Positions 1 through 7,341 are shown, counted from the stretch's first letter. The stretch: DNA of 11,796 bases from Fidelibacterota bacterium (GCA_030620575.1 JAUXEL010000041.1:1-11796); one strand, 5' to 3'. Notes: generated from the letters alone by a model not told the origin. Program-made: numbers and translations.

Positions 1-1216
1 GAGTTTTATTTTCTTTATTTATAAGGTTCTGTAAATCTTGCCCTAAATCCCGGATAGAAATACTGGCACCGTCATTGCGACCGGCTTTTTCACTGAAAAA
101 ATATTTCAATTCATATATCCCGGATGGGGTTTGCATATATTTTCCATTGACAACGCGAGAAACCGTTGAAATATCTAATTTTGTATCTTCGGCCACGTCT
201 TTCATAACTAATGGAACGGGATAATTCCGTCTGTCCATTAAAAATTCATGTTGGTGCTGCACAATGGACTGTGCAATCGCGATGATAGATCGTTTTCTCT
301 GTTCAATAGCATTCATAAACCAGGTTGCGGCCTGCTTGTTATTGGTTAAATAGCGTTTTGTATCACGGTCAATATCTTCTTTGTCTAACATGTTTAAATA
401 CGTTTCTGACAAATGAACTGCCGAAGTTCCCATTTCACTGAGTGCCACATAAAATGTCCCGTTTTTTTCCTGCAACAAAATATCAGGAATAATGGTTTTT
501 GTCATATAATCGTTGTGCCCGCTGCCGGGTTTAGGATTCAATTTTGCAATTTGTTCATTTGCGTACTGCATATCGCTTTCTGATATATTCATTTTCTTTT
601 GAATTGTATCGTATTGTTTTGTCATGTAATCTTCATAATGTTTTTCAATGATCTCGATGACAAAGGGTTCCTCATATTGTTCTTGCAGTTGCAGCAACAT
701 ACATTCCTGTAAATCCCGTGCGGCAATACCGGGAGGCCCCAATTGCTGTACTTGCTGTAGAACATGCTCTGCATCTTCAGCTGGAACAGATAATTTATAA
801 GCAATATTTTCAATCGGCGTTCCGGTTAAAAGCCCGTTTTCATCCAAACTGCCAATTATTTCCTCGGCAATAATAATTTCCTGATCACCCATGCCTGATT
901 CCTTGATCTGAATAAGTAACCGATCAAAGAAATCAAGCTGTTCCGCTTGAGGAATATCGGGTATATCTAATTTACCGGACATACTATTTGGGATTGAAGA
1001 ACCATATTCTTGCCATTCGGGATCCGAAGTTTCCCGGGAAATATTATCTCCCCTTTTTTGATTGGGATCTTCTTCTATTTCCAACAGAGGGTTTTTTTCG
1101 ACTTCTTCCAGAATTGCGCGCTCTAAATCTATTTGCGATAATTGCGACAAACGTGCGATCATCAGTTGCAACGGTGCAAGCTTCTGAATTTGTTGTTGAG
1201 ATAACTTTTGTTTCAT
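1..1216 (-). CDS. rpoN: RNA polymerase sigma-54 factor RpoN (3' end beyond the window)
   Basis: Alternative sigma factor that directs core RNA polymerase to -24/-12 promoters and needs an AAA+ enhancer-binding activator to open DNA. The reading frame stays open from the ATG at 1216 to the left edge, giving 405 residues. Region I is at residues 1-48 (LSQQQIQKLAPLQL, then EEVEKNPLLEIEED), followed by a short acidic linker, the core-binding region (about 95-280), and the promoter-contacting helix-turn-helix around 338-375 (DISTVSRVVNGKY, QTPSGIYELKYFFS). The C-terminal RpoN box (ARRTVAKYRE in the family) is not reached, so the gene is cut by the window, not necessarily broken. It starts 9 bp after the lptB stop with no clear Shine-Dalgarno, so translational coupling to lptB is likely. 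The lptB-rpoN order is common in LPS-bearing bacteria. Family assignment is secure. Confidence 0.97.
   Translation of the reverse strand, partial: MKQKLSQQQIQKLAPLQLMIARLSQLSQIDLERAILEEVEKNPLLEIEEDPNQKRGDNISRETSDPEWQEYGSSIPNSMSGKLDIPDIPQAEQLDFFDRLLIQIKESGMGDQEIIIAEEIIGSLDENGLLTGTPIENIAYKLSVPAEDAEHVLQQVQQLGPPGIAARDLQECMLLQLQEQYEEPFVIEIIEKHYEDYMTKQYDTIQKKMNISESDMQYANEQIAKLNPKPGSGHNDYMTKTIIPDILLQEKNGTFYVALSEMGTSAVHLSETYLNMLDKEDIDRDTKRYLTNNKQAATWFMNAIEQRKRSIIAIAQSIVQHQHEFLMDRRNYPVPLVMKDVAEDTKLDISTVSRVVNGKYMQTPSGIYELKYFFSEKAGRNDGASISIRDLGQDLQNLINKENKT
64..79 (+). promoter_or_regulatory. sigma-54 (-24/-12) promoter-like motif antisense inside rpoN
   Basis: On the plus strand TGGCAC, five bases, then TTGC places GG (65-66) and GC (77-78) exactly 10 bases apart, the spacing required by sigma-54. 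It differs from the TGGCACG-N4-TTGCW consensus only at the seventh base and the last. It lies within rpoN coding sequence (residues NDGAS on the other strand) and would fire rightward, antisense to rpoN. It may simply be a codon coincidence. Confidence 0.2.
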
Positions 1217-1225
1217 GCTGTCTGT

Positions 1226-1954
1226 CTATCGGCCCAATTTAAAATTAGCCCCAAAATAGAGTCGTCGCGCATCCGGATCATTGGCAAGAAATTCCGCGCT
1301 TCCTGCTTTTAAAATTGTACCTTGATACAGCAAATAGGAATGATCGGTAATGGATAGAGTTTCATGAACATTATGATCCGTAATAATAAGTCCGATACCT
1401 TTATCCTTCAGGCGGACAACCATCTCCTGAATATCTTCAACGGCAATGGGATCAATGCCTGCGAATGGTTCATCTAAGAGAATAAATTTGGGATCGGTTG
1501 CAAGGGCTCTGGCAATTTCTGTGCGGCGACGCTCTCCCCCACTTAAGGTATAACCTTTATTTTCCCGGACTTGCTCAAGTTTAAATTCATCAATAAGGAT
1601 GTCGATCTTATCATTGATCTTTTTCTTGTCCTTATAAAACATTTCCAGTACAAGCCGTAAATTATTTTCTACTGAAAGTTTGCGGAATACCGAGGCTTCT
1701 TGGGGAAGATAGCCAATACCCATCTGTGCGCGTTTATACATGGGGAGTTTTGTAATGTCATGGCCATCTAAAAAAATATGGCCGGAATGGGGTTGTATCA
1801 TTCCGGTTATCATATAAAAACTGGTGGTTTTCCCGGCACCATTCGGACCCAGCAAGCCTACAATTTCACCGGTTTTTACCTGCAGATCAACGGTGTTTAC
1901 CACTTTTCGTTTACCGTAGATCTTAACCAGCTTTTCTGTTCTCAGTGTTGCCAT
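1226..1954 (-). CDS. lptB: LPS export ABC transporter ATP-binding protein LptB
   Basis: Cytoplasmic ATPase of the LptB2FGC complex, which extracts lipopolysaccharide from the inner membrane and pushes it towards the outer membrane. The 242-residue length is typical. Walker A is GPNGAGKT (36-43), the Q-loop is Q85 (YLPQEAS), the ABC signature LSGGE is at 137-141, Walker B FILLDEP at 157-163 with catalytic E162, and the switch histidine is H194 (ITDH). The residues around these motifs are those of LptB, rather than of a generic importer ATPase (RRRTEIARALA, PFAGIDPIAV). GAGG lies nine bases upstream of the ATG, and a candidate promoter lies just beyond. Its partners LptF and LptG are not in the window. 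Downstream rpoN is 9 bp away, so the two are probably cotranscribed. Confidence 0.97.
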   Translation of the reverse strand: MATLRTEKLVKIYGKRKVVNTVDLQVKTGEIVGLLGPNGAGKTTSFYMITGMIQPHSGHIFLDGHDITKLPMYKRAQMGIGYLPQEASVFRKLSVENNLRLVLEMFYKDKKKINDKIDILIDEFKLEQVRENKGYTLSGGERRRTEIARALATDPKFILLDEPFAGIDPIAVEDIQEMVVRLKDKGIGLIITDHNVHETLSITDHSYLLYQGTILKAGSAEFLANDPDARRLYFGANFKLGR

Positions 1955-1975
1955 ATATTTTTCAACCTCGGGGGA

Positions 1976-2003
1976 AATATAACGAGAATGTTTGAGTTTG
2001 CAA
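1976..2003 (-). promoter_or_regulatory. candidate sigma-70-type promoter for lptB-rpoN
   Basis: Reading the minus strand, TTGCAA (2003-1998), a 16-base spacer and TATATT (1981-1976) lie just upstream of the lptB Shine-Dalgarno. The start of transcription would fall near 1969, giving a leader of about 14 nt. The rest of the 114-bp lptC-lptB gap holds no ORF and no terminator that I can see, so lptB may also be read from the upstream operon. AT-rich DNA yields such matches by chance, so this is tentative. Confidence 0.35.
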
Positions 2004-2068
2004 AGCGTGAAGGGAAAAATGTGATGTGATACATATTTTTAAAATGAAAAAATAATATGGGCGCGATA

Positions 2069-2596
2069 TTAATCATCAAACTCGCGGTAAATTTTTCCCA
2101 GCGGATTAAAAATAGTCCAGTTCTCAAATTTGGGATCACTTACAAAATCGGTACCATAAAGCGTATCGTTTTTAGAAAATATTTGTATTTTTCCGTTGGT
2201 GTAAACTTTATTGCTATCGTTTATCCAAAATAAGCTGTCAGTATAAGCGGTAAATCCACTGTCAGACACCATAACCACATTTCCAATGGCAATAATATTT
2301 TCTTTTTTATCGTTCACCATCCCGCTGTCTGCCGTTAAATATGAGGTGTGTTCGCCATCTTTATAAAAATCAATCCGCATACCGTCGCGAATATACATAT
2401 CTTTAGTGTTTGGATATTTGATCAGGTGTGAAGCATAAATTTTAGTAGTAATTTTTCCGGAGCGGGTCACTGTAACTGTTGTATTCCATATTTCCTGATC
2501 CGGAACACGACCTTTGGTATATGTTCCATAATCACCTGTTTTTGTACATGATGATAAAAGCAGGACAGCACAAAAGATGTATGCTATATGTTTCAT
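2069..2596 (-). CDS. lptC: LptC-like LPS export periplasmic lipoprotein
   Basis: Likely the LptC component, which couples the inner-membrane LptBFG motor to the periplasmic LPS bridge. The 175-residue protein begins with a lipoprotein signal peptide: K2, a hydrophobic run at 4-15 and the lipobox LSSC with C17 as the lipidated cysteine. The mature part is rich in short alternating beta-strands of OstA/LptC beta-jellyroll character (for example SYLTADSGMVNDKKENIIAI, then GNVVMVSDSG, and TDFVSDPKF near the end). E. coli LptC instead has an uncleaved transmembrane helix, so a lipid anchor is a difference. It starts 4 bp after kdsC and is followed 114 bp later by lptB, with no lptA between them. 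Assignment rests on both sequence and context. A lone LptA/OstA-like protein is the alternative. Confidence 0.85.
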   Translation of the reverse strand: MKHIAYIFCAVLLLSSCTKTGDYGTYTKGRVPDQEIWNTTVTVTRSGKITTKIYASHLIKYPNTKDMYIRDGMRIDFYKDGEHTSYLTADSGMVNDKKENIIAIGNVVMVSDSGFTAYTDSLFWINDSNKVYTNGKIQIFSKNDTLYGTDFVSDPKFENWTIFNPLGKIYREFDD

Positions 2597-2600
2597 GACA

Positions 2601-3146
2601 TTAATACATTCCCTGTAGTTTTTTCAATGCCTCACTCATGCGGTTTTGGGCGTGCAGAATTATGTCTACCATTTCCCGCAGGGCACCGGATCCGCCGGGT
2701 GCATCTGTTACATAATCTACAATAGCTTTAACTTCGGGAATGGCATTTGCCGGAGCAAAGGATACACCACAGAGCCGTAGAACCGGTTCATCAATAAAAT
2801 CATCCCCAATGTAAGCAATTTCATGATCTTTAATTTGTAAGCGTGTTTTCAAGATCCGGTACGGACCGGTTTTTATATGATTGTCCTGAAACACAAGGTC
2901 GTCCGGAATTCGCAGTGCGCGGGTTCTGGCAAGGGTTGCCTCCGAGTAGCGACCGGAAATAATAGCAATTGGAATTTCCAACAATTGCAGCAGAACAATT
3001 GCGAGTCCGTCTTTGGAATGAAAACGCTTGATTTCCGTATCCTGGCCAATATAAAAGGAGCCATCTGTCAGGACACCGTCAACATCGGTGACAATTAGGC
3101 GAATGTCTTTAAGTTTTTTTTTCAGTGCGGGAGATATGGAATTCAT
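2601..3146 (-). CDS. kdsC: 3-deoxy-D-manno-octulosonate 8-phosphate phosphatase (KdsC)
   Basis: HAD-superfamily phosphatase, usually a cytoplasmic tetramer, that hydrolyses Kdo-8-phosphate to Kdo plus phosphate, the step before CMP-Kdo formation in LPS core synthesis. The 181 residues match the small cap-less C0-type KdsC. Motif I is DVDGVLTDG with nucleophile D21 and D23, motif II is the serine of IISGR (S64), the motif III lysine is probably K92, and motif IV is GDDFIDEPVL (114-123; D115, D116, D119). The tail GGSGALREMVDIILHAQ is characteristic of KdsC. Its ATG overlaps the pyrG stop as ATGA, with AAAGGAG at the end of pyrG serving as Shine-Dalgarno. YrbI-type phosphatases for other nonulosonates are related, but lptC next door supports Kdo. 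Confidence 0.95.
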   Translation of the reverse strand: MNSISPALKKKLKDIRLIVTDVDGVLTDGSFYIGQDTEIKRFHSKDGLAIVLLQLLEIPIAIISGRYSEATLARTRALRIPDDLVFQDNHIKTGPYRILKTRLQIKDHEIAYIGDDFIDEPVLRLCGVSFAPANAIPEVKAIVDYVTDAPGGSGALREMVDIILHAQNRMSEALKKLQGMY

Positions 3147-4792
3147 TTTGCTCCTTTTGCGTGGAGGGTGGCAGCAACAAATTCACGGAAAAGCGGATGG
3201 GCTTTTCCTATCCGGGATTTTAATTCGGGGTGAAATTGCACTCCAATAAACCAGGGGTGATCCGGAAGTTCAATACATTCGACCAAATTATGTTTTTTAT
3301 TGATACCAACAATATTTAAACCTGCTTTCTGTAGTGCGTCACAATAACGGTTATTCACTTCATAACGATGGCGATGACGTTCAGAAATAGTAGTTCCTTT
3401 GTAGGCTTTTGCCGCAATACTGCCCGGTGTTAATTCACAATCAAAAGCTCCCAGCCTCATGGTTCCACCCAGGCAAGTCACTTTTTTTTGTTCTTCCATA
3501 ATATCAATTACCGGATTTGCCGGATGTTTTTGAAATTCACTGCTGTTTGCATCACTTAAACGCAATACATTCCGGGCATATTCAATAATAGCGATCTGTA
3601 ATCCCAAACAGATGCCAAAATAAGGAATATTGTTTTTTCGGGCATATTGAGCAGCAAGTATTTTCCCTTCTATACCCCGTTTCCCGAATCCACCGGGGAC
3701 CAGTAATCCATTAAGAGGTTTAAGTGTCTTTTTTAATTCTTTCGGGGTTTGTATTTCCAAATCTCCAGCTTTAATCCAAGATAAGTTAACACGGGTATTG
3801 TTTTCAGCTCCGGCATGTATAAAGGATTCCATAATGCTTTTGTAAGCATCTTTCATATGGGTGTATTTCCCGACAATACCGATAGTAACTGTATGTTTTG
3901 GGGTTTTTATCCGTTTTACCACGGAGCGCAGTTCTTTAAGGGCCGGGTTTTGCATATTGTCTAATTTTAAATGCCTGGCAATAGTAGTGTACACATCTTG
4001 TTTTTTAAAAAGAAGAGGAATTTCATAGATGGTTTGTACGTCCGGCATATCAATTACACCGTCCGGACGCACATTACAAAATAGGGCAATTTTATTGCGT
4101 GCACCGCTGTCAAGGCCGACTTTTCCGCTACGGCACATAATTATATCCGGCGATAAACCAATTTCTCGCAATTTTTGTACTGAGTGCTGGGTAGGTTTGG
4201 TTTTTATTTCTTCTGAAGAGTCAACATAGGGCAGCAAAGTTACATGAATATTTATATACTCATGATAATTTAGCTGGTTTTCAAGCTGGCGGATGGCTTC
4301 GAGAAACGGAAGACTCTCAATATCCCCCACCGTACCGCCTACTTCTGTAATAACAATATCGTATTCTTTTTTATTAAGGATATTCTTGAAGCGCCGTATT
4401 ATTTCATTAGTAATATGTGGAATAACCTGAACAGTCGCTCCCAGATATTTACCGCGCCGTTCGGCTTCTAACACGGTGTTGTAAATTTGTCCTGCTGTGG
4501 CGTTGTTCATCCTGGACATGTTGGTATCCAAAAAACGCTCATAATGTCCCAGATCTAAATCTGTTTCGGTTCCGTCATCGGTTACATATACCTCGCCATG
4601 CTGAGTTGGATTCATGGTACCGGGATCAACATTGAGATAGGGATCAAATTTCTGAATAGTAACACGGTATCCTGCCTGCTTTAACAAATACCCGATAGAA
4701 GCGGAGGCAATGCCCTTGCCGAGACCGGAAATCACACCGCCTGTCACAAAGATAAAACGAGTTGATTTGGGGTCGTTTGTATGTTCTGCCAT
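3143..4792 (-). CDS. pyrG: CTP synthase (glutamine-hydrolysing)
   Basis: Cytoplasmic enzyme that aminates UTP to CTP using ATP and glutamine, the last step of de novo pyrimidine nucleotide synthesis. The 549 residues are full length. The N-terminal synthetase domain (1 to about 270) starts with FVTGGVISGLGKGIAS carrying the P-loop lysine K26, followed by KFDPYLNVDPGTM (48-60). The class I glutamine amidotransferase domain (about 300-545) has PGGFGKRG (366-373), nucleophile C395 in FGICLGLQ, and H521/E523 of the triad in FHPE. The start is supported by AAGGAG seven bases upstream, overlapping the gatC stop (11-bp gap). CTP is also the substrate for CMP-Kdo synthesis, which fits the kdsC-lptC neighbours. 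Confidence 0.99.
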   Translation of the reverse strand: MAEHTNDPKSTRFIFVTGGVISGLGKGIASASIGYLLKQAGYRVTIQKFDPYLNVDPGTMNPTQHGEVYVTDDGTETDLDLGHYERFLDTNMSRMNNATAGQIYNTVLEAERRGKYLGATVQVIPHITNEIIRRFKNILNKKEYDIVITEVGGTVGDIESLPFLEAIRQLENQLNYHEYINIHVTLLPYVDSSEEIKTKPTQHSVQKLREIGLSPDIIMCRSGKVGLDSGARNKIALFCNVRPDGVIDMPDVQTIYEIPLLFKKQDVYTTIARHLKLDNMQNPALKELRSVVKRIKTPKHTVTIGIVGKYTHMKDAYKSIMESFIHAGAENNTRVNLSWIKAGDLEIQTPKELKKTLKPLNGLLVPGGFGKRGIEGKILAAQYARKNNIPYFGICLGLQIAIIEYARNVLRLSDANSSEFQKHPANPVIDIMEEQKKVTCLGGTMRLGAFDCELTPGSIAAKAYKGTTISERHRHRYEVNNRYCDALQKAGLNIVGINKKHNLVECIELPDHPWFIGVQFHPELKSRIGKAHPLFREFVAATLHAKGAK

Positions 4793-4803
4793 GGGGAGAC
4801 TCC

Positions 4804-5094
4804 TTATCCTTTTAAAACACGGGGAACTTTGAAATGCTCACCATCGTGATCGGGTGCATTGGCCATCACTTCTTCCCGGCTAAGAGAGGGAAGGTGTTTA
4901 TCTTCTCGCATTACATTAATAATATCCAGTACATGACTCATAGGTTCAACCTGGTCAACATCCAGTTCATTTAATTTGTCAATATATTTAAGAATGTTAT
5001 TTAACTGCTTTGAATACAGGGTGATTTCTTCTTCGGTCAGCGTTAAACGTGCTAAATATGCAATGTGTTCAACTTCTTCTCGTGATATTGCCAT
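4804..5094 (-). CDS. gatC: Asp-tRNA(Asn)/Glu-tRNA(Gln) amidotransferase subunit C
   Basis: Small subunit of the GatCAB amidotransferase, which converts mischarged Glu-tRNA(Gln) and/or Asp-tRNA(Asn) to the correct aminoacyl-tRNA. GatC wraps around and stabilises GatA. The 96-residue length is typical, with the family pattern SREEVEHIAYLARLTLTEEE at 4-23, a helical middle (QLNNILKYIDKLNELD), then VEPMSHV (49-55) and the C-terminal FKVPRVL. AAGG lies six bases before the ATG. It sits 22 bp after pepD and 11 bp before pyrG, probably in the same transcript. gatA and gatB are not in the window, so the complex is split between loci. Confidence 0.97.
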   Translation of the reverse strand: MAISREEVEHIAYLARLTLTEEEITLYSKQLNNILKYIDKLNELDVDQVEPMSHVLDIINVMREDKHLPSLSREEVMANAPDHDGEHFKVPRVLKG

Positions 5095-5116
5095 ATGTAA
5101 CCTTTTATGTTATGTA

Positions 5117-6556
5117 TCAGAGTATTTTTAATAATTCCACCAGGAAATCCCAGACTTTCCTGATCGAAGGAATATACATACATTCATCCGGAGAATGCGG
5201 ATTTTCGATAGTGGGTCCGAGCGAAATCATATCCATTCCTTCATGTTTTGCGCCAATTACTCCGCACTCCAATCCACCATGAATTACATTCACTTCGGGA
5301 CTTTTATTAAACAATGTTTCATAAACGGTTTTTGATGTAGCTAATAGTTTAGAATCCCAATTGGGCTGCCAGGATGAATATCCGTTTCCGCTATGGTATT
5401 CAGCACCGGCAAGATGAGCCAGCATTTCGATTTTTTGGGTTAACATATCCCGCGCGGACATCACTTGGCTGCGCTGACTGGATAAAATACGAACGGTATC
5501 ATTTTCGGTTCGAATGACTGCAAAATTATTTGATGTTTCCGCAAGAAGTGAGCCACCGCTATGCACGGAAGGATCCAGTTCTTCGATGCCATTGGGGAAA
5601 GCTAACATGAATCTCAAGATACGTATTCCCAACTCATATTTAATGGCTTTTCCTTCGATCTCAACTTTTTCAAGTTTGCCAAAAAGTCTTTCTTCAAAAC
5701 CCTTGTATTCGTTTTGAAAGGTCGCGGCCATGGCGGCAACGATCTCTTTCGCATTATTAAATTCTTCAGCCGGAATTGCAATAATTGCTTCTGAATCACG
5801 CGGAATAGCGTTGTGTGCCGTTCCTCCGTGAATTGATATGATTCTCATTCTGATTTTTTCTTCTAATGTCCAAAGTGTACGAACCAGCATTTTATTTGCG
5901 TTCACACGATGTTTGACAATGTCACCGCCACTGTGACCGCCGAAACCACCGCCTAAGATAAGTTTATATGTGTCAAATTTGACATCTTCATATGTTAAAG
6001 GAAACCAAACTTTGGTATCCACGCCACCGCAACAACCGATGGTGAATACACCTTCGTCTTCGGAATCGATATTCAATAAAATTTTTCCCTTTAATGAGTT
6101 GGGTTTCAGAGCTGTTACGCCGGTTAGTCCGGTTTCTTCGTCCACCGTAAACAATAATTCCAGTTCAGGGTGTGCAATGTCTGATTCCACTATTGCCAGT
6201 GCATATGCAAGTGCAATTCCATTATCAGCTCCCAATGTGGTTTTATTTGCTTTTAACCAATCTCCGTTATATACAAATTCAATGGGATCTTTTTGAAAAT
6301 CATGCGCTGAATCAACCGTTTTTTCACAAACCATATCCATATGTCCCTGTAAAACTACAATAGGGCGGTTTTCATAACCCGCTGTAGCGGGAATACGCAT
6401 AAAGACATTCATTACCTCATCGGTTTTAACGTCAATATCACGTTCTTTTGCCCAATTAACCAACCAGGCTGAAATCGCTTCTTCGTGTTTTGATTGTCTC
6501 GGGATCTGTGAAATTTGCTCAAAAATGTTAAGAATAGTAATTGTAATATTATCCAT
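5117..6556 (-). CDS. pepD: cytosol non-specific (aminoacyl-histidine) dipeptidase PepD
   Basis: Zinc metallopeptidase of the M20 family that cleaves unblocked dipeptides in the cytoplasm, including carnosine-type Xaa-His in characterised members. The 479 residues match the PepD length. The metal site is complete: H72 (LQGHMDMV), bridging D111 (LGADNG), catalytic base E140 and ligand E141 (VDEETG), D164 (NIDSED) and H454 (NPHSPDE). The inserted lid/dimerisation domain spans about 186-400, with GGGFGGHSGGDI at 202-213. AGGTGA lies six bases upstream of the ATG, and a candidate promoter with a palindrome precedes it. It is the first gene of the long minus-strand run down to lptC. Why it joins LPS and CTP genes is not evident. 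Confidence 0.96.
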   Translation of the reverse strand: MDNITITILNIFEQISQIPRQSKHEEAISAWLVNWAKERDIDVKTDEVMNVFMRIPATAGYENRPIVVLQGHMDMVCEKTVDSAHDFQKDPIEFVYNGDWLKANKTTLGADNGIALAYALAIVESDIAHPELELLFTVDEETGLTGVTALKPNSLKGKILLNIDSEDEGVFTIGCCGGVDTKVWFPLTYEDVKFDTYKLILGGGFGGHSGGDIVKHRVNANKMLVRTLWTLEEKIRMRIISIHGGTAHNAIPRDSEAIIAIPAEEFNNAKEIVAAMAATFQNEYKGFEERLFGKLEKVEIEGKAIKYELGIRILRFMLAFPNGIEELDPSVHSGGSLLAETSNNFAVIRTENDTVRILSSQRSQVMSARDMLTQKIEMLAHLAGAEYHSGNGYSSWQPNWDSKLLATSKTVYETLFNKSPEVNVIHGGLECGVIGAKHEGMDMISLGPTIENPHSPDECMYIPSIRKVWDFLVELLKIL

Positions 6557-6584
6557 TATTTATCACCTAATTTTTATCTTGAAA

Positions 6585-6617
6585 GATATAATATGATAAG
6601 CAGGATTACAATTGTAA
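6585..6617 (-). promoter_or_regulatory. candidate pepD operon promoter with overlapping palindromic operator
   Basis: On the minus strand TTGTAA (6611-6606), 15 bases and TATATC (6590-6585) form a plausible but weak promoter. A second reading is TTACAA with TATTAT at 18-bp spacing. The perfect 12-bp palindrome TTACAATTGTAA (6606-6617) covers the -35 region, and a second inverted repeat, TATCTT-GA-AAGATA (6575-6588), sits at the likely start site. Both are where a repressor would bind. No regulator is identified. Confidence 0.3.
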
Positions 6618-6721
6618 AATAATAAATTCATCTCTGAATTTTCTGAAAAATCTTTTGCGGACATGTATATTCGAAAGTAACTACAATTGCATTATTTTCA
6701 CAAATTTTAATTATTCCATGA

Positions 6722-6815
6722 ATCGAGAACGGTCGCCCCGACCCTTCGGGGCAGAATAAACTACCCGAAAGGTCTTTCTCGCCCAGCCCCGATTAACTCG
6801 GGGTAGAGGGAACGT
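6722..6815. repeat. GC-rich REP-like element with two matching hairpins
   Basis: A GC-rich island in AT-rich intergenic DNA, between the terminator of the yjbQ operon and the pepD promoter. Hairpin one (6735-6752) pairs GCCCCGA with TCGGGGC over a CCCT loop. Hairpin two (6787-6803) pairs CCCCGA with TCGGGG over TTAAC, so the stems share six pairs on each side. Between them is a third small inverted repeat, GAAAG-GT-CTTTC (6767-6778), and CTACCCGA (6761-6768) could instead pair with 6798-6806 with one bulge. There is no ORF. It looks like a dispersed palindromic repeat of the REP/BIME sort. Other copies cannot be checked here, and an unknown structured RNA is the alternative. Confidence 0.55.
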
Positions 6816-6825
6816 GCAAGAGTTT

Positions 6826-6865
6826 AAAATAAAAACAAGGCAGGAATTATATTGCCCTGCCTTGT
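6826..6865 (-). terminator. intrinsic terminator after the nfeD-qmcA-yjbQ operon
   Basis: A perfect 10-bp stem, ACAAGGCAGG (6835-6844) against CCTGCCTTGT (6856-6865), with an 11-nt loop. On the minus strand the stem is followed directly by TTTTATTTT, while the plus strand has no T-run, so it works leftward. It lies about 54 bp after the yjbQ stop; nothing else is seen between them. Confidence 0.88.
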
Positions 6866-6918
6866 GATATAATGCGTTTAATACGGATAAACAGCAGTTT
6901 AGTTTATATTATCAATAT

Positions 6919-7341
6919 TTATTCGCCAAGGATCTTTACCAACACCCGTTTGGGCCTTCTGCCGTCAAATTCACCGTAAAATATCTGCTCCCATGGACCA
7001 AAATCCAGTTTACCGTTTGTAATGGCGATCACGACTTCGCGTCCCATGATCTGGCGCTTATGATGCGCGTCTCCGTTATCCTCACCGCTACGATTATGAT
7101 GATAGCGCTGAGGGGACGCGTCAAAAGGAGCCAGATATTCCAGCCACTTTTTATAATCTTCATGCAAACCGGGTTCATCGTCATTAATAAATACCGATGC
7201 GGTAATGTGCATAGCATTCACTAAGCAAAGTCCTTCCTGAATACCGGATTCCTTTAGAACGTGATCAACCTCCGGCGTAATATTCACAAAATCCATCCGC
7301 TGATGTACGTTAAAAGTTAAATATTCAGTATGTGATCTCAT
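6919..7341 (-). CDS. YjbQ/UPF0047 family protein (secondary thiamine-phosphate synthase-like)
   Basis: Small single-domain cytoplasmic protein of the UPF0047/YjbQ family. Members are annotated as secondary thiamine-phosphate synthases because some show weak activity of that kind, but the physiological role is not settled. The 140 residues match the family. The conserved motifs are AMHITASVFIND (43-54, H45), the polar segment YHHNRSGEDNGDAHHKRQ (80-97, several His and Asp) and GPWEQIFYGEFDG (115-127). The histidines look suited to metal binding. The start ATG overlaps the stop of the upstream SPFH gene as ATGA, so translation is probably coupled, and the Shine-Dalgarno is weak. It is the last gene before a strong terminator. 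Confidence 0.93.
   Translation of the reverse strand: MRSHTEYLTFNVHQRMDFVNITPEVDHVLKESGIQEGLCLVNAMHITASVFINDDEPGLHEDYKKWLEYLAPFDASPQRYHHNRSGEDNGDAHHKRQIMGREVVIAITNGKLDFGPWEQIFYGEFDGRRPKRVLVKILGE

Noticed and set aside
1..1216. rpoN as a truncated pseudogene lacking the RpoN box
   Set aside because: The frame is open up to the window edge, so the missing C-terminus is explained by the cut.
1778..2139. Short frames on both strands over the lptB start and the lptC-lptB gap, considered as a remnant lptA
   Set aside because: None shows OstA-like strands or a signal peptide; the frames run mostly within lptB or lptC, and the gap is too short.
2927..2939. TGGC...TTGC in kdsC as another sigma-54 promoter
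   Set aside because: GG and GC are 8 bases apart instead of the required 10.
5970..6296. A 108-codon serine-rich plus-strand frame inside pepD
   Set aside because: Entirely antisense to pepD, which has a complete metal site; no sign of independent coding.
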